Assembly: GCA_012934845.2 (NCBI GenBank)
Contig: WNNJ02000020.1
Span: 62,001 to 126,000 of the forward strand
Origin: Pomphorhynchus laevis
Taxonomy: Eukaryota; Acanthocephala; Palaeacanthocephala; Echinorhynchida; Pomphorhynchidae
Length of the DNA: 64,000 nucleotides
Direction of reading: 5' to 3'
In this document: positions 1 to 13,000 of the stretch, piece after piece
Numbering within the stretch: the first letter of the stretch is position 1
Layout: the number at the start of each line of letters is the position of its first letter
Position numbers and translations under genes: made by a program
Notes under the pieces: model-generated
Databases searched by the model: none
What the model was told of the DNA's origin: nothing
What the model saw: only the letters and a program-made list of their open reading frames with translations

Positions 1-3000
1 TTCTTATTCGCATTTTGCTTTGATTAATTATAAATTAAAATAATTTAAAATTAAATTAAAACCTAAAGAATTTAAGGATTGGAACTATAACTTTTATCTT
101 TTATTAATTGATTTAAATTATAATTACTATTATTTAAAGTTAAATTTTAAGAATAGAAAAGAATTTTAACTTTGGATTTATTAACATTTTTGTATTTAAA
201 GAATTTTAAATAAAATTAATTTAAAATAAAATTATAATTTTATTTTAAAAATTCATTTTAAGAATTTAAGGAAATTTAATTTTTGTTTCGAATCTGTTCA
301 AATGTTTGTATTTAAGTAATTTTAAATAAAAAAAATCTAAAATTAAATTATATCTGATTTTTTATTTAATTTTTAAAACTTAAACGAATTTTAAGGATTT
401 TAACTATAACTTTAATTTTTTACTAATTGAATTAAATTAAAATTTTATTTATCAATTTATTTAAATAACTAGCAAGAAATTTTATTTACGTTTGTTTGTA
501 AATAATTTGTTTGCTTTATCATTTGTAATTTAATATTGTGTTCGCTTATTTTATAAAATTCTGCGTATTTCCTTCTATCAATTATTTTATTTTTATATTT
601 ATGATTCTAATGTATTATTAAGACTTAATTTTTGACCATTTAAATTGTATTTAAATATTATATATACTAAATTCGAGGAAATGAATGACGTAAATATTTT
701 TAATTGGAACTATATCATTGTTGCAACTATGATTTTATTAAAATTTTGGCGATTTTGTACATTTCTAAATTTAAATGTGCAGAATCAATGATGTTTATAG
801 ATAATTTAAAAATCAGGGTAATTTCTGAGTTCAGTTAAACCCGAATATTGTTCTGCTGAACCTGAACTATCTTAGTTGAACCTGAATTTTATATTTTATA
901 TCAGTATTTTATGTAGATGAATCTAAACTTTATTAATTAATTCATAAAAATTAACTTTTATTTTAAATTTCTTAAATTTTAACTTGAAATAAATATAAAT
1001 CGTATAGCATCTTATATAATTATTTATTATTTACCTTTATGTTTGACTTATATAAAATACATTTTGACTCAGTTTTCTGATTTGATTACTTTAATAATTT
1101 TATCGATGACTAAATATATTTTCAGTTTATAAAATATCCCGTTTATAAATTTCATAGACTCAGTTATCTAATTTAAAATAAACCTAAAAAATAACGATGT
1201 TGAGTGTAAAGTATAAAATTATATTAATTTCTTTCTGGCTAATGCTGAATATTAACTGAATACTTAACGGGAATAAATTGTAGGAACTCAAAAATAAAAA
1301 TGCTGTAACATTTCGGGTTGATGCTTGCTTGTAAACAAAATGTTCCTACTGTTGAACTTTATATTTTTTAATAAATCTAAACCAAGTAGAAAATTGAAAG
1401 ATTTAAATTTGTAATTGAATTTTTTCCACGTAAAACTTGCATTTTGATTCTAATTTGTGACAAGTTTGTTACATATTGTAATCACAATGACTTATTAATT
1501 AGTTTTTAAATATTTTGTGAATTTTCATCTTGTGATATAATAATGGCATGTATCTGGTATCTGAATACCTTAATGTTCAAGTTTTAGTTTTTTAGAATAT
1601 ATTCGTATACCAATATATTCGTATATTGATACTGGCAGATACCACGTTAATTGCATAAGTAGAATAATAAATGAATAATAATCAAGTAGATGTAGTTTAG
1701 TCATAAATATTCAAAAAGTAGTTTTAAATTACCTTTTCTTTATAATGTAAATATTAAAAATAAAATGAATTTGGTTTTGTTGCTACAATATGTTAAGAGC
1801 TCTTATAAATGCTAGCTTATATTCCTCTAGCAATACAAGGGCGAGACCAGCAACACTCACAAGGAACTGCCTTTGATGTCAATTATCCCCTTACATAATT
1901 GAGAATTTTGCATAATTATTATTAATAATATTACTTTATATGGCTTCTCGTGCTTGGGTGGTGATCAGTTACAATCTAACAGATTTAAACAACAGTTGAT
2001 GTAATTCAAATTAACCACATGTATAACGTAGCCAATTACATTTTGGAAAGGTAGCTAGTAATCAATAGTTTACAATCTAACAAGTTTAAACAAAATAGTT
2101 AATGTAATCCATTAACTATTGACTATTAACTACATTCGTTCATTATTAAAAAGCAATAACTTTAACGTAGCTGATTACATTGTGGTGTGGTAACAGTGGA
2201 AAGGATGACACTATGAAAAGAACGATTAGTATTTTTCGTGGTTAACTTAACAATGTGTTAATATAATAGTGTGATAATTTATAAAAACATTCATGTATGT
2301 TTTTGCTCACAGGGCAATGTTTATATGTCAACAGATATGACTTATCGTTTTTCACGAAAAATATTATCTAATGGAAAGTAATATCCACGTTTGGGCAATA
2401 TAAAATACTAAATATTAATTTTTTATGTAAATAAAAAATAAATAATAAAATAATAAATAAATGTTATTTTAAATATTTATTTTTTATTAATTTTTTTAGG
2501 ATTGAGATCCATTAAAATGTTTAGCATTATCGATAAAATCAAATTAATTATATAGCCAATTAAAAATCTTAAATTGCGGAATTTTTCTTGTATATTTTTT
2601 ATAAACAATTTGTATACTTTCTGAACTTAATTATATAAGTACTTATAAGTACTTATATTTTGGTATTATAAAATACCAAACTTTGAGTTTTATTTTACGA
2701 GGCTAGTAGAATGTTTTGAGCATATTTAGATACAGTTTTTAATAAAATATACGTAATACACTAGTATTAAAGGTTGGGATAAACTATAAATAATATAATA
2801 TATTATAATTATTATAATATATTATTCGTTATTCAAAAAGAATAAATTAATTCCGACAAATTAAATCAATATTTTTTTAAATATTATTTTTTAATACTTT
2901 TAATATTTTTATTCCCTAATATTAATTTGACTATGAAAAATACCGAATTTTGCTCAATTTCGCTTAACAAAATTGAGCATTCTTTAGTTTTATTATAAAT

Positions 3001-4006
3001 TTGATGTTATCTTATTAATTTTACTTAAAATCGATGTAACGGATTAGTTACTTTTCTTTTTAAGCAACAAATTCGTGTCTTATTAGTTGTTTAAAATTAA
3101 AAATAAGTAAAAGCTTGAACTGTTTTGTATTACAGAGTATTTCATTATTATAGACCCCTTTTTGCATTATTACAGACCCCTATTTGCATTATTATAGACC
3201 CCTATTTGCATTAGATATTTTTAAATGCTACATACTCTTTTCGATCATTTAGTATTTTTAATCATTTTAAATAGGTAAAACTAATGTGTACAGAAAAACA
3301 AGATATGCGCAATCAAATTTATGTAAAATCAATTTTACAATTTGTTTCGATTTATTTTAATTTCTGATTAAAATTTTCAAATTACAAAAATACAGCAATT
3401 GATTGCCTTATATTTGCCTTATAAGCAAATTTTTATAAAATTGCGATAATATTTATATTTTATATATTATAATATGATTGATTGATTCTTTATTCTTTAT
3501 AATATATAATATATATGATCTTTATATATCATATAAATATGATATTTGATATATTAGATTATCTATCGATTTATTATCTATCGAATTACGTGAAAAATGA
3601 ATTTTACAGATAAAATGCTCAAATAATGAAATATCATGCGTAATTTTCAACGATTTGATTGTTTAGTTATCCGTTAATTATCTAATTAAAATGAATATTT
3701 TGTAAACAAAATAATATATTAATATATTAATACAGTAATATATTTTTGAATATTATAATATTTCATAATATTTTAAAAATAATATTTTAACAATATAAAT
3801 AAATATTGCAATGTAAATAATATTTTAAAATGGTTTTATCATGAATGATAAAATTATAGGTAAAAATCATATTTATTAATAAATTAATTTACAACAACGC
3901 GATTTACTTTAACAACAAGATATTACTATATTCTTATTACATACTTGGTCAGCAGACTGTTGTAAATGCCCAACTTTCAAACAAATAATTATTTTTTTTT
4001 GTACAG
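1..4006. other. AT-rich region without a recognisable gene
   Basis: No open frame longer than a few dozen codons and no protein family signature were seen on either strand. The first 480 bases consist of loosely repeated A/T-rich phrases recurring at about 113 and 316 bp, suggesting a decayed tandem repeat. It may be intergenic DNA or the first intron of the downstream ZC3H4-like gene, whose 5' exons are not identified. Confidence 0.6.
3143..3208. repeat. 22-bp tandem repeat, three copies
   Basis: Three consecutive 22-bp copies of cattattatagacccctatt followed by tg, differing at one or two positions. A short local tandem duplication with no evident function. Confidence 0.8.
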
Positions 4007-4095
4007 ACATCTCGCCGACTCATGTAAAGATATTTTGGAAAATGTACGAGACAAAGATGATCGATTTCCGCCGACAGGCAATTCTCCACTTGAAG
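4007..4095 (+). CDS. ZC3H4-like gene, first visible exon
   Basis: Acceptor ttttttttgtacag and donor gtacga enclose 89 bp. Read with one leading base left over it gives HLADSCKDILENVRDK... ending LE plus a split codon. The split G joins AT of the next exon to give LEDGEIED, the family's acidic motif, which fixes both the frame and the exon link. This exon alone would be hard to recognise; the join is what supports it. Confidence 0.75.
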
Positions 4096-7000
4096 GTACG
4101 ATTATTACGAAGGGTTAAAATTTATACTGTAAATTAAATACTCTATTATATGCTAAATATATTATGATGTATACATTGCAATATTTATCAAATATTACAA
4201 TTCGAATCAGATCAAATTGTTATAGATCATATACCTTTATTGATTGCTATAAGATCAAAGAGATTTAGGTGCTAAATCTTGCATTACATAGCGATACGTA
4301 TGATAGTCTATACTAATAAATTAAAAGAGAAAGCAAACATGACTGGGAATTGGAAATCGCCACAATCCATCAGCAATCAAATCCCTAAACCGGTTTCTTC
4401 TTCTTCTTATTGAACTTCATCGGTATGACCAATATTTCAATCAGGGATCCTCCACCACAATGTTGAAGGGTTCATCACAAGGATGATTATTACGTTCCAA
4501 GCGCGACCTTCAAGACGCCATGTTATCTCAAAAGTGATAAGGCGGTAAATTAGAATAAAGGTAAATTAGCTAAAGCTTGCCGTGGGATCGTATTGCGATA
4601 GACTCTACAGTCAATACTAATAATTAAACGGGATAATTGGACATAACTGTATATTGAAAACCATCACAGGCCATCGGCACGCACATCCTTAGACCTTATT
4701 TATTATTGTTTTATAAAACTTTATCTTTAAAATAAGTGATTACCAAAAATTACTAAAATTTCTATTTAAAAAATGTTTAATCATTTATGGGTTGTTTATA
4801 GTGATTTTTATAAATTACAGTATAAAAATAAATTTAATTTTGAATTATTTAATATACAGCATTTTAATCACAAATTATGTTTTTAGCCAATCTGGAATTT
4901 ATATTTTTTAATTAATAATTAATTATCAATCACGAATAAATAAGAGGCATAAATAATATCGTTAAATTGAAGTTGTGCAATTTATTTATTTAGGTATAAC
5001 TCATTGATTTGTTATTTATAGTATATCAATGATTTATGCATCAATATATCTATTAAAGTTTCATAGAACATTTTGTTAAAATGTTTATTAACCAAATTAA
5101 TTAACTTTAAATTAAACTCAAACATAATCTTCGCTACTTTATTGTGCATTTGAATAGTTTTGTAAGATCGACGTTATTTGAAACTGTTAATTTACCTAAA
5201 AATTATATCAGTGCATATGAAATCAGTTAACTGAGTCTACGCATTTTATAAATTAAGAATAAAAATAAATAATTTCAAATAATAAACGATTATAACGATA
5301 GAATTTATATTTAAAATTTAAAATAAAAATAAATTTTTATGAATTGACTAATAAATAATATACGATTTCATTTTTAATTTAATAAATAATACACGGTGAA
5401 GATTTCGAGTTTAAACATTTCGTTAATACTTTTATAATATTTAAGAAAAGCAATGAAATTTTATTATAAAAAAACAAATATATTTTCAATAATTCTAAAA
5501 TAAATAAATAAATTTATTAATTATTAATAAATTTTGTTTATTAATAAATTAAATGAATTTTGTCTAGAACGCTAATTTTATTTGAATTTATATTTTAAGT
5601 CGGTAATAAAATATTTATAATTATTAAATATTAATTATTATTCAGATCAGCTAACTGAGTCTACGCATTTTATAAATTAAGAATAAAAATAAATAATTTC
5701 AAATAATAAACGATTATAACGATAGAATTTATATTTAAAATTTAAAATAAAAATAAATTTTTATGAATTGACTAATAAATAATATACGATGTGTTCGAAT
5801 AGAAGTCATCATGATCCGATATACCAAGAACCGATTTCTTGGAATATTACGGATGATATTAATTATTTAGATGAGGTCTGATCACTTTACAGAAAAGTTT
5901 TTTTTAAATGTAGGAATCGTTAAACGATCAGATCAGGTTATTTTTATAACTTTATGGTTTTCGCAAAATAGTGATTTACTATTTTATTTTATTAGATGGA
6001 GAAATAGAAGATGAAGAATCAGCAGACGAATCTGTTGATAATCAATCAGTCAAGACTAAGCCAGCAACAACGGAGAAACGAAACACCATAGGTGTGGAAT
6101 GTGCCCTTATGATTTGTAATTTTTCGTTTTATCCGCATAGGAAAATGTCGCTTAGATCCTAGTGCTATTGCAACATTAAAGCGTGCACTTCCGGTGTCTG
6201 AACATTCAGATACTGAAAATAAGGGAAGACGATTGAATAGTGATGCTGATTCAAGTAGATTTCAAAGATTGACATCTAGCCGTGGCAGCACAAAGTATCT
6301 TAAAAGATCGACTAGTCGAAGCCGGTCTGGTAAACCATTCACTAGATTGGACAAAACTAGCTCTGCCGCGTCAACTGGACCAGCACATGCCAATGACAGA
6401 CACTGGAACAACAACACATCGAAACCAAATGATATTGCAAAAAACGAAACAACAGCGGAATCGTCGTCAGAATCAACGACTTCTAAACAGCAAAATCGTC
6501 AACAACGAACATCCGCTAGCTTTAGAAATCAGGCACGAATTAATAGGAAACCAACCCCTGTATGCAAGTTCTTTATTGAATCTAGGTGTAATAAGGTAAG
6601 AAATTTTAGTTTTGATATTTTCCCGTATTCTGGATTTTATTAGAATACGATATTTCATTATTAAGCAAAGAACTTTACTTTTAAGATAATCAAAAGTTTT
6701 TCCAAATTGGATATATAAATATCCAATCATGTCTATGTCTTAATCTATGAAGTCTGCTTAGATAAATATAATGAAGATAATCAATATTAACTTAAGTTTT
6801 TTTTCATTCAGTGATCTAGCCAGCTTTGCAAACTAGTTTCTTGAATTTCTTCTTTGATAGTTAGTAAACGGTAATTGACCATGCACTTGCAGTTACTGAA
6901 CACGCTTTGCTTCATAATTGATCGGTTACGCCAGTTGTATTTTTGTAGACATTGCAAAATGTGAAATTCCAAACAATGAAACTGGGGAGATCATTATAAT

Positions 7001-10000
7001 ATGATATTATTTGTTCATTACTATTTGAAATGTGTGATTTATTTTGGATATTACAGAGTTGCCTCATCGTAATGCTATAAATAATTGCTCATTGAACTTG
7101 TTCAATGGCAATCAGTCTTGACTAGCTAGATCAGTTTCAGGTGACAGAAATGATGAATTACAGTATCAGTATCAGTAAATGACAATGTTGAATTGCTAGA
7201 TCATCATTAGCAGTTCATTACCACAGTTCGAATGTCAAGAATCCACAGTTAAGAATCTTAAATTCTTACCACAGTTAAGAATCTTTAAATAGTGGACGAA
7301 ACATGTGCGATTATTTTAATTAGACTAAGAATGCCAGTCCCACATGGATCCGGTAATGATTTATCTTGACAATTCAATTGTTTTTTTCCACTTCCATAGC
7401 AGTAGTATGAAAATTTTCGGGAACGTTCAAACATTACCGAAATGTTTGTTCAAACATTCATTTTTTATAAAAATGTGTTTGTTCTGAAACTATTCTTAAA
7501 TATTATGATCCCACTTCAAGAATAATAAGAAATGTACTTTTTGTTTCTGGTGAGCTTCAGCGGCTAACAAGCATTTGCATTAAAATTCCAAATTTATAAT
7601 TTTATGGTTAATTATTTAATTCAATTAGCATTTAATTTTATTTAGCTCAAATTCAATTAATCGTCAATTAATATAAAGTAAATAAAAGGTTTAAATTTTA
7701 TTTATATTGGGTTTTAAGAATAATATTATATAATATTATTATAAATTATAATAATATTATATATCATATATTATAACTATATAACTTAAAATTATATATT
7801 ATAATATAATTCAATCACCTTTGTTGATTAATCTGATAAATTTATTAAAATACTTGTGTCTACATACGTAAAACGATGCACATACATTAAATTTGTAAGC
7901 TGAAAGTTGCTTTGTAATTGTGGAATAATGAACTGTTTTAATAATTATGCCCTCTGACGAGTCATTAAAGTCTTATATGGAACAAAAATCAGAGCCCAAT
8001 AAAAATACAAGAATTTATTATATTTTCGCTCTGTTGATCATTCGTAAAATCGATCAACAGTCAATATTGCGGCAAGACATTTCTTGCGATAATTCACATT
8101 TTTGCCGGAATGAAATACGTACGCTACATAGGTTTTTATGGTAAAAGTACAAATGAACTTTAAATAATCTACACCGTTAGCAATTTAAAGATAAACAATC
8201 GGCACGAACAAATCGACAACCACGACGATAGTTTTTGTTTAGAGATTTTTAACCATAAGAGTCTAAGGACGAACTGTTGAGCTGTTGGATATTTTGCAGG
8301 ATTTGCTATCTCGTGAGTGAATTAATCCTTGAATTAAAAACGACATATCTGAAGATGATTACGTATTTAGTTTGAAGAATGTTATAAATAACGATTATTA
8401 GTTCTGGAAGAAACCTTCTTATATTGCTCGAATGTTCGAATATTTTGAATGGTTGGACGAATGTATGAGTAAATGTGAAAGGGCGAATTGTACTGTATAA
8501 TGGGCTACATAAGTGTATAAGATTAATGATCAAGATTGAGTGAATATTGCAATATTGTTAGATTTAAGATTTAATGTATTTGAGTTATGCGTGAGATATG
8601 AATTTGTTATAATCATTAATTAATTTTATAATTAATTATAATCCATTATAATTAAATTGCCGACAATATTTTTATGTTATCTTTGTCACATACCTAATCT
8701 TTTTGCTGTTAATTTTAGGGCTCCGAGTGTCCGTTCAGTCATGACGCTCAGCCTCTGAAACGAGTTGAGCTATGTAAATTTTATCTCAACGGATTCTGTG
8801 TCAAACATGATCATTGTAATTTTATGCATAACGATTTTCCTTGCAAATTCTTCCACGGACCAACAAATAAATGTAATTCTCCATTAGGGGAATGTAGATT
8901 CTCTCATGATCCGATTACTGATCCGAGAGTAAAGGCAGCATTTGAAAAGGTAAATAAATTTACTGACTTTTATTCTTAATACAGTACGATTATTAAATAT
9001 TATATTTTTAAAGAGTCAAAAGTTAAATTTGTATTTCTTTATTTTATTCTAAATATATGTTCAGCTATCATATTAATACAAAGAGTGGTCAGTTGCTTGT
9101 GTAACTTTGTTTGAAAAACATTTAATCTGATATATTAGATAGAATTAGAAAGTAAAGAAAGTAAAGAAATTAAAAGTAAAGAAATAATAGGATCAGATTT
9201 AAGTAAATATATTCCTAAAATAAGGTATAGGTTGTTACCGCCATCAGGACGAAAGATTTGTAATTATAATAAAGAATTGAAATCAATATGTAACGATAAT
9301 ATTTGAACTGTTCCTTGCCTTCCCGTAATTTCCCTTCTTTTACATGTTCCAAGTACTCTACCTCTTTAGGCTTCCGCTCCTTCCTTGTAGCTGCTCCACT
9401 CTCGTGGAATCATCTGACCATTCATATGTGACAATCAGCCTCAATGCCGTGCTTCAAACGTTAAATTCAATCTCATTTATAGTAAAAGCTTAAATACATC
9501 AAAGATAAACATTTTTCTATTGTAGTTATCTGTGAGCGGTCAAAACAGCCATCTGGCTAAAGACCCAAATAAAATACATGAACATATATGCACTCATAAT
9601 CTAGAATTTATTGAAAATAGTAAATTAAGGAAAATGCTATCAAAAGGGTATAAATATAGATTAAATAATGATGATAAAAATATATTAAAAAGAAAAATAT
9701 AGAGAAAAATAAAAATAAAATCTATGCTGAAAATAAAAAAGCGGTAAGCTGATTAATAGCGAAAATATTTGTTCAATAAATCAAAGATAAATTAACAACT
9801 ATGGTAGGTTTAGTTGTATATAATATACAAATCTTGATATATGTATCTAACTCTAATAAATTTTATTCAATAAGCGAACAAATTCATGCAGGTAACCTTA
9901 ATAATGAATCCTGAATTGATTAATATGCCATGAATTTTATCATGGTGTCAGACGATAGTGTTTTAACAATTTTATCCAGATAGTTTTATTCTTAACAAAA

Positions 10001-13000
10001 CCAAGTATGAAAATTTTCGGGAACGTTCAAACATTACCGAAATGTTTGTTCAAACATTCATTTTTTATTAATGATAAGGAAAGTATATATCTTGATATGA
10101 GCATTAAATTAACATTAACTAAATCTACTATTAATTTATATCGTAAAGATGACATATTTAAATTTACAAGAAACATATTTTTGCATGAGCATTCATGCAT
10201 ACCATATAATATAAAATATAATACATTAAATAATAAAAGGTGTTCCAATGGGAGACAGTAGTAGCCCAATTATTGCTGACTTATTTTTAAGCTTTATAGA
10301 ATATGAATTTGTTCATAACTGTGTAAAAAAATAAATCTAAACGATATAAATATATGAAATATATGTTTCGATACATTGATGATATATGTGTATTTAATTC
10401 TAATAATTTTTATTCAATTAGTGAACAAATTTATCCAGAAAGCCTTATTCTTAACAACCTCAATATTGATGATAAAGAAGGTGTATATCTAGATATAAAC
10501 ATTAAATTTACATCAATTAAAACTACTATTAATTTATATCGTAAAGATGACATATTTAAATTTACAAGAAACATATTTTTGCATGAGCATTCATGCATAC
10601 CATATAATATAAAATATAATACATTAAATAATGAAATTTTAAGAATTGCAACAATTTCTAATGATATCTGAATTTCTTCAAAAAGCCAATATTGGCTTTG
10701 TAATGATATTGGCTTTCTTCAAAAGCTGCAAGGCCAAATGTATTTGACCCCGCTGCTATGTTGAGTAGAGAAGTTAGGGGCCGAAACCTGATAACATAGC
10801 AGTTCCTCCTGATTATCTCTAATCCTTATTCTGATGCAACGTCTGTTATTTATTAGTCAATTCATAAAAATGACTTTTATTTCAAATTTGATTTTTTATT
10901 TTAACTTGATTAAAATTATAGAAAATCTAAAAACAATTATTAATTTTATTATTTAATTATTAAATTTTGATTTACTTTTTTTGGACGGCAGTTTCATCGT
11001 TTTTGAAACCTATTAAACCTCAGTAGTATGTTTTATTATGTTTTGTTTATTTTATAATCGTATCAAATACGTAGACTCAGTTAGCTGAATTGATTTGTTT
11101 TCCACGTCTAATGTCCAAACTAATACGTTTTGATTTCCACATAAATATTTTTACACAAGAACTCGCAAAGCATACTCTATATTTATTGAATTTCAATTAA
11201 AAATCAATGATTTTGATGCTAATGTTTTATTGAAAATAAAATATACTTTAAAATATTTTTGGGTTCGACTACGAAATTTCGAATTTTGAAATGCTTTTCA
11301 TCATAATAAAAAGAAAACAAATTAATTTTTAATTTATGTTATTTGTTGCTATCAAATAAATTAATGAATTAATTTAATTAATTTCAATTATTTAATCTAT
11401 TTTAATTATTTTTTATATTTTATATTTGTTTATATTTTATCACGGCGAATGCTTATCGTTTCATTTACAGAATACAAAATGTTAAAATACAAAAGAATTA
11501 TGGTTTCTAATTTTATAATTTTTAATAATTCAAATTTTGATAATTAATAAGCATTTATAATGATTAATGCATTAGCGCATATATTGGTATAAGCAATAAA
11601 ACCCGCAATTCTCATTTTACTGTATAAATATTTTTACATAAAATATTTTTAAATATATAACATTAAAATAAATACTTTCAATAGATACATTATATAAATA
11701 TTGTCATACAGTGTCATGATCGTTTGGATTTTCACGATAAGAAACTCAATAAAAATTTAATAATAAACTTTTGAATTTATTCCATTCATAGTTTGAAATA
11801 CGAATGCAAATATTATTATAAATTTAAATTTTTAGGTTTTATCTTTTTGAAATCGACTACACTGATTTGCACTTTTTTAATTCTATATTATTATAAATAT
11901 TATATAAGCAATTATTATATATTTATAATTAATATATAATTTTACACATAACGATTTTCCACGGACCAACAATTAAATGTAAATGCCCATTGAGAAAATA
12001 TAAATTCTCCTAATAGAAATTCTTAAAGGATTTTTCTTACCTTTTTATATATTGAAATTGACGACAATTATCTATATTTACTTAATACTTTACTATTAAT
12101 TAAAAAATAAAATTAAATATTTTTGCAGATTTTAAGTGAAAATAATCAAGAAGACACTAACACAGCGACAACTTCAAATAGATCTAGTTCTGAAATTGAA
12201 AATGATTTATCTGCTCAGTTAACTAGCAGTCAACAAAACCACCCAAAGCCAAGTTTACTAGGTTTCAATTAGATTTGAATTATTAAAATCGATTTTTATT
12301 CCGTAATTTAAGGATCACCACCTAAGTTAACTACAATAGTAACTGAAGCATCACAAGCCGGTGGTCATCAACAGTCTACCAATGTAAGGTAAAATACATT
12401 CATTGTTTTCCATTCATAAGTTACTATAGTTATTGTTTTTCTTTGTTAAGGTTCAATTCGGCAGCTAACAGTCATCAGTATTACAAAGACTCAGTTCTGA
12501 CGCATCAACCCGCTGTTAGCATAGCAGTGAACAATACTGCTAATTTAGGTAATTCATCCAGTTCTGTGATGTACAACGACGACTCGCAACCGCAGCAACA
12601 CAGACGCGTAGTACCTTCGCCTATGCATATGATTCATCCGGCAGCTATGGTGCACCATCATCAACGTGCTTTTCATGTTGTTAACGGTGGTCCAACATTA
12701 CCACCACACCCATCACATCCACAGCCTATGGTACCGCAGCAACAACCAATTTGCGACAGCAAAGGCCCTGTTGATAGTAGTAGATACAATCAAGACAAAT
12801 CATCACCACAATTCAATACAAATCAGTGGCCAGCACATGGGCGACATCCGCCTCCACCACCAATAATGCATCCGCATTTGACGTTTAATCAACGTTTATG
12901 TACACAGGATATCATGCGAATACAACCACCGCCACCGCCACAATTACCTATGCCACAGTCGTCAGCGGCCATGTTTTCGTGTGCTCAGCGAATACCATCC

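Noticed and set aside
10740-10880. Hammerhead ribozyme in the Naiad-type 3' end (CCGAAAC and CCTGATGACC both present)
   Set aside because: In circularly permuted order a type II fold would need a hairpin plus a NUH triplet between GAAA and CTGATGA, and the bases flanking the core do not pair as required. Only the ctgctatgtt/aacatagcag stem is convincing.
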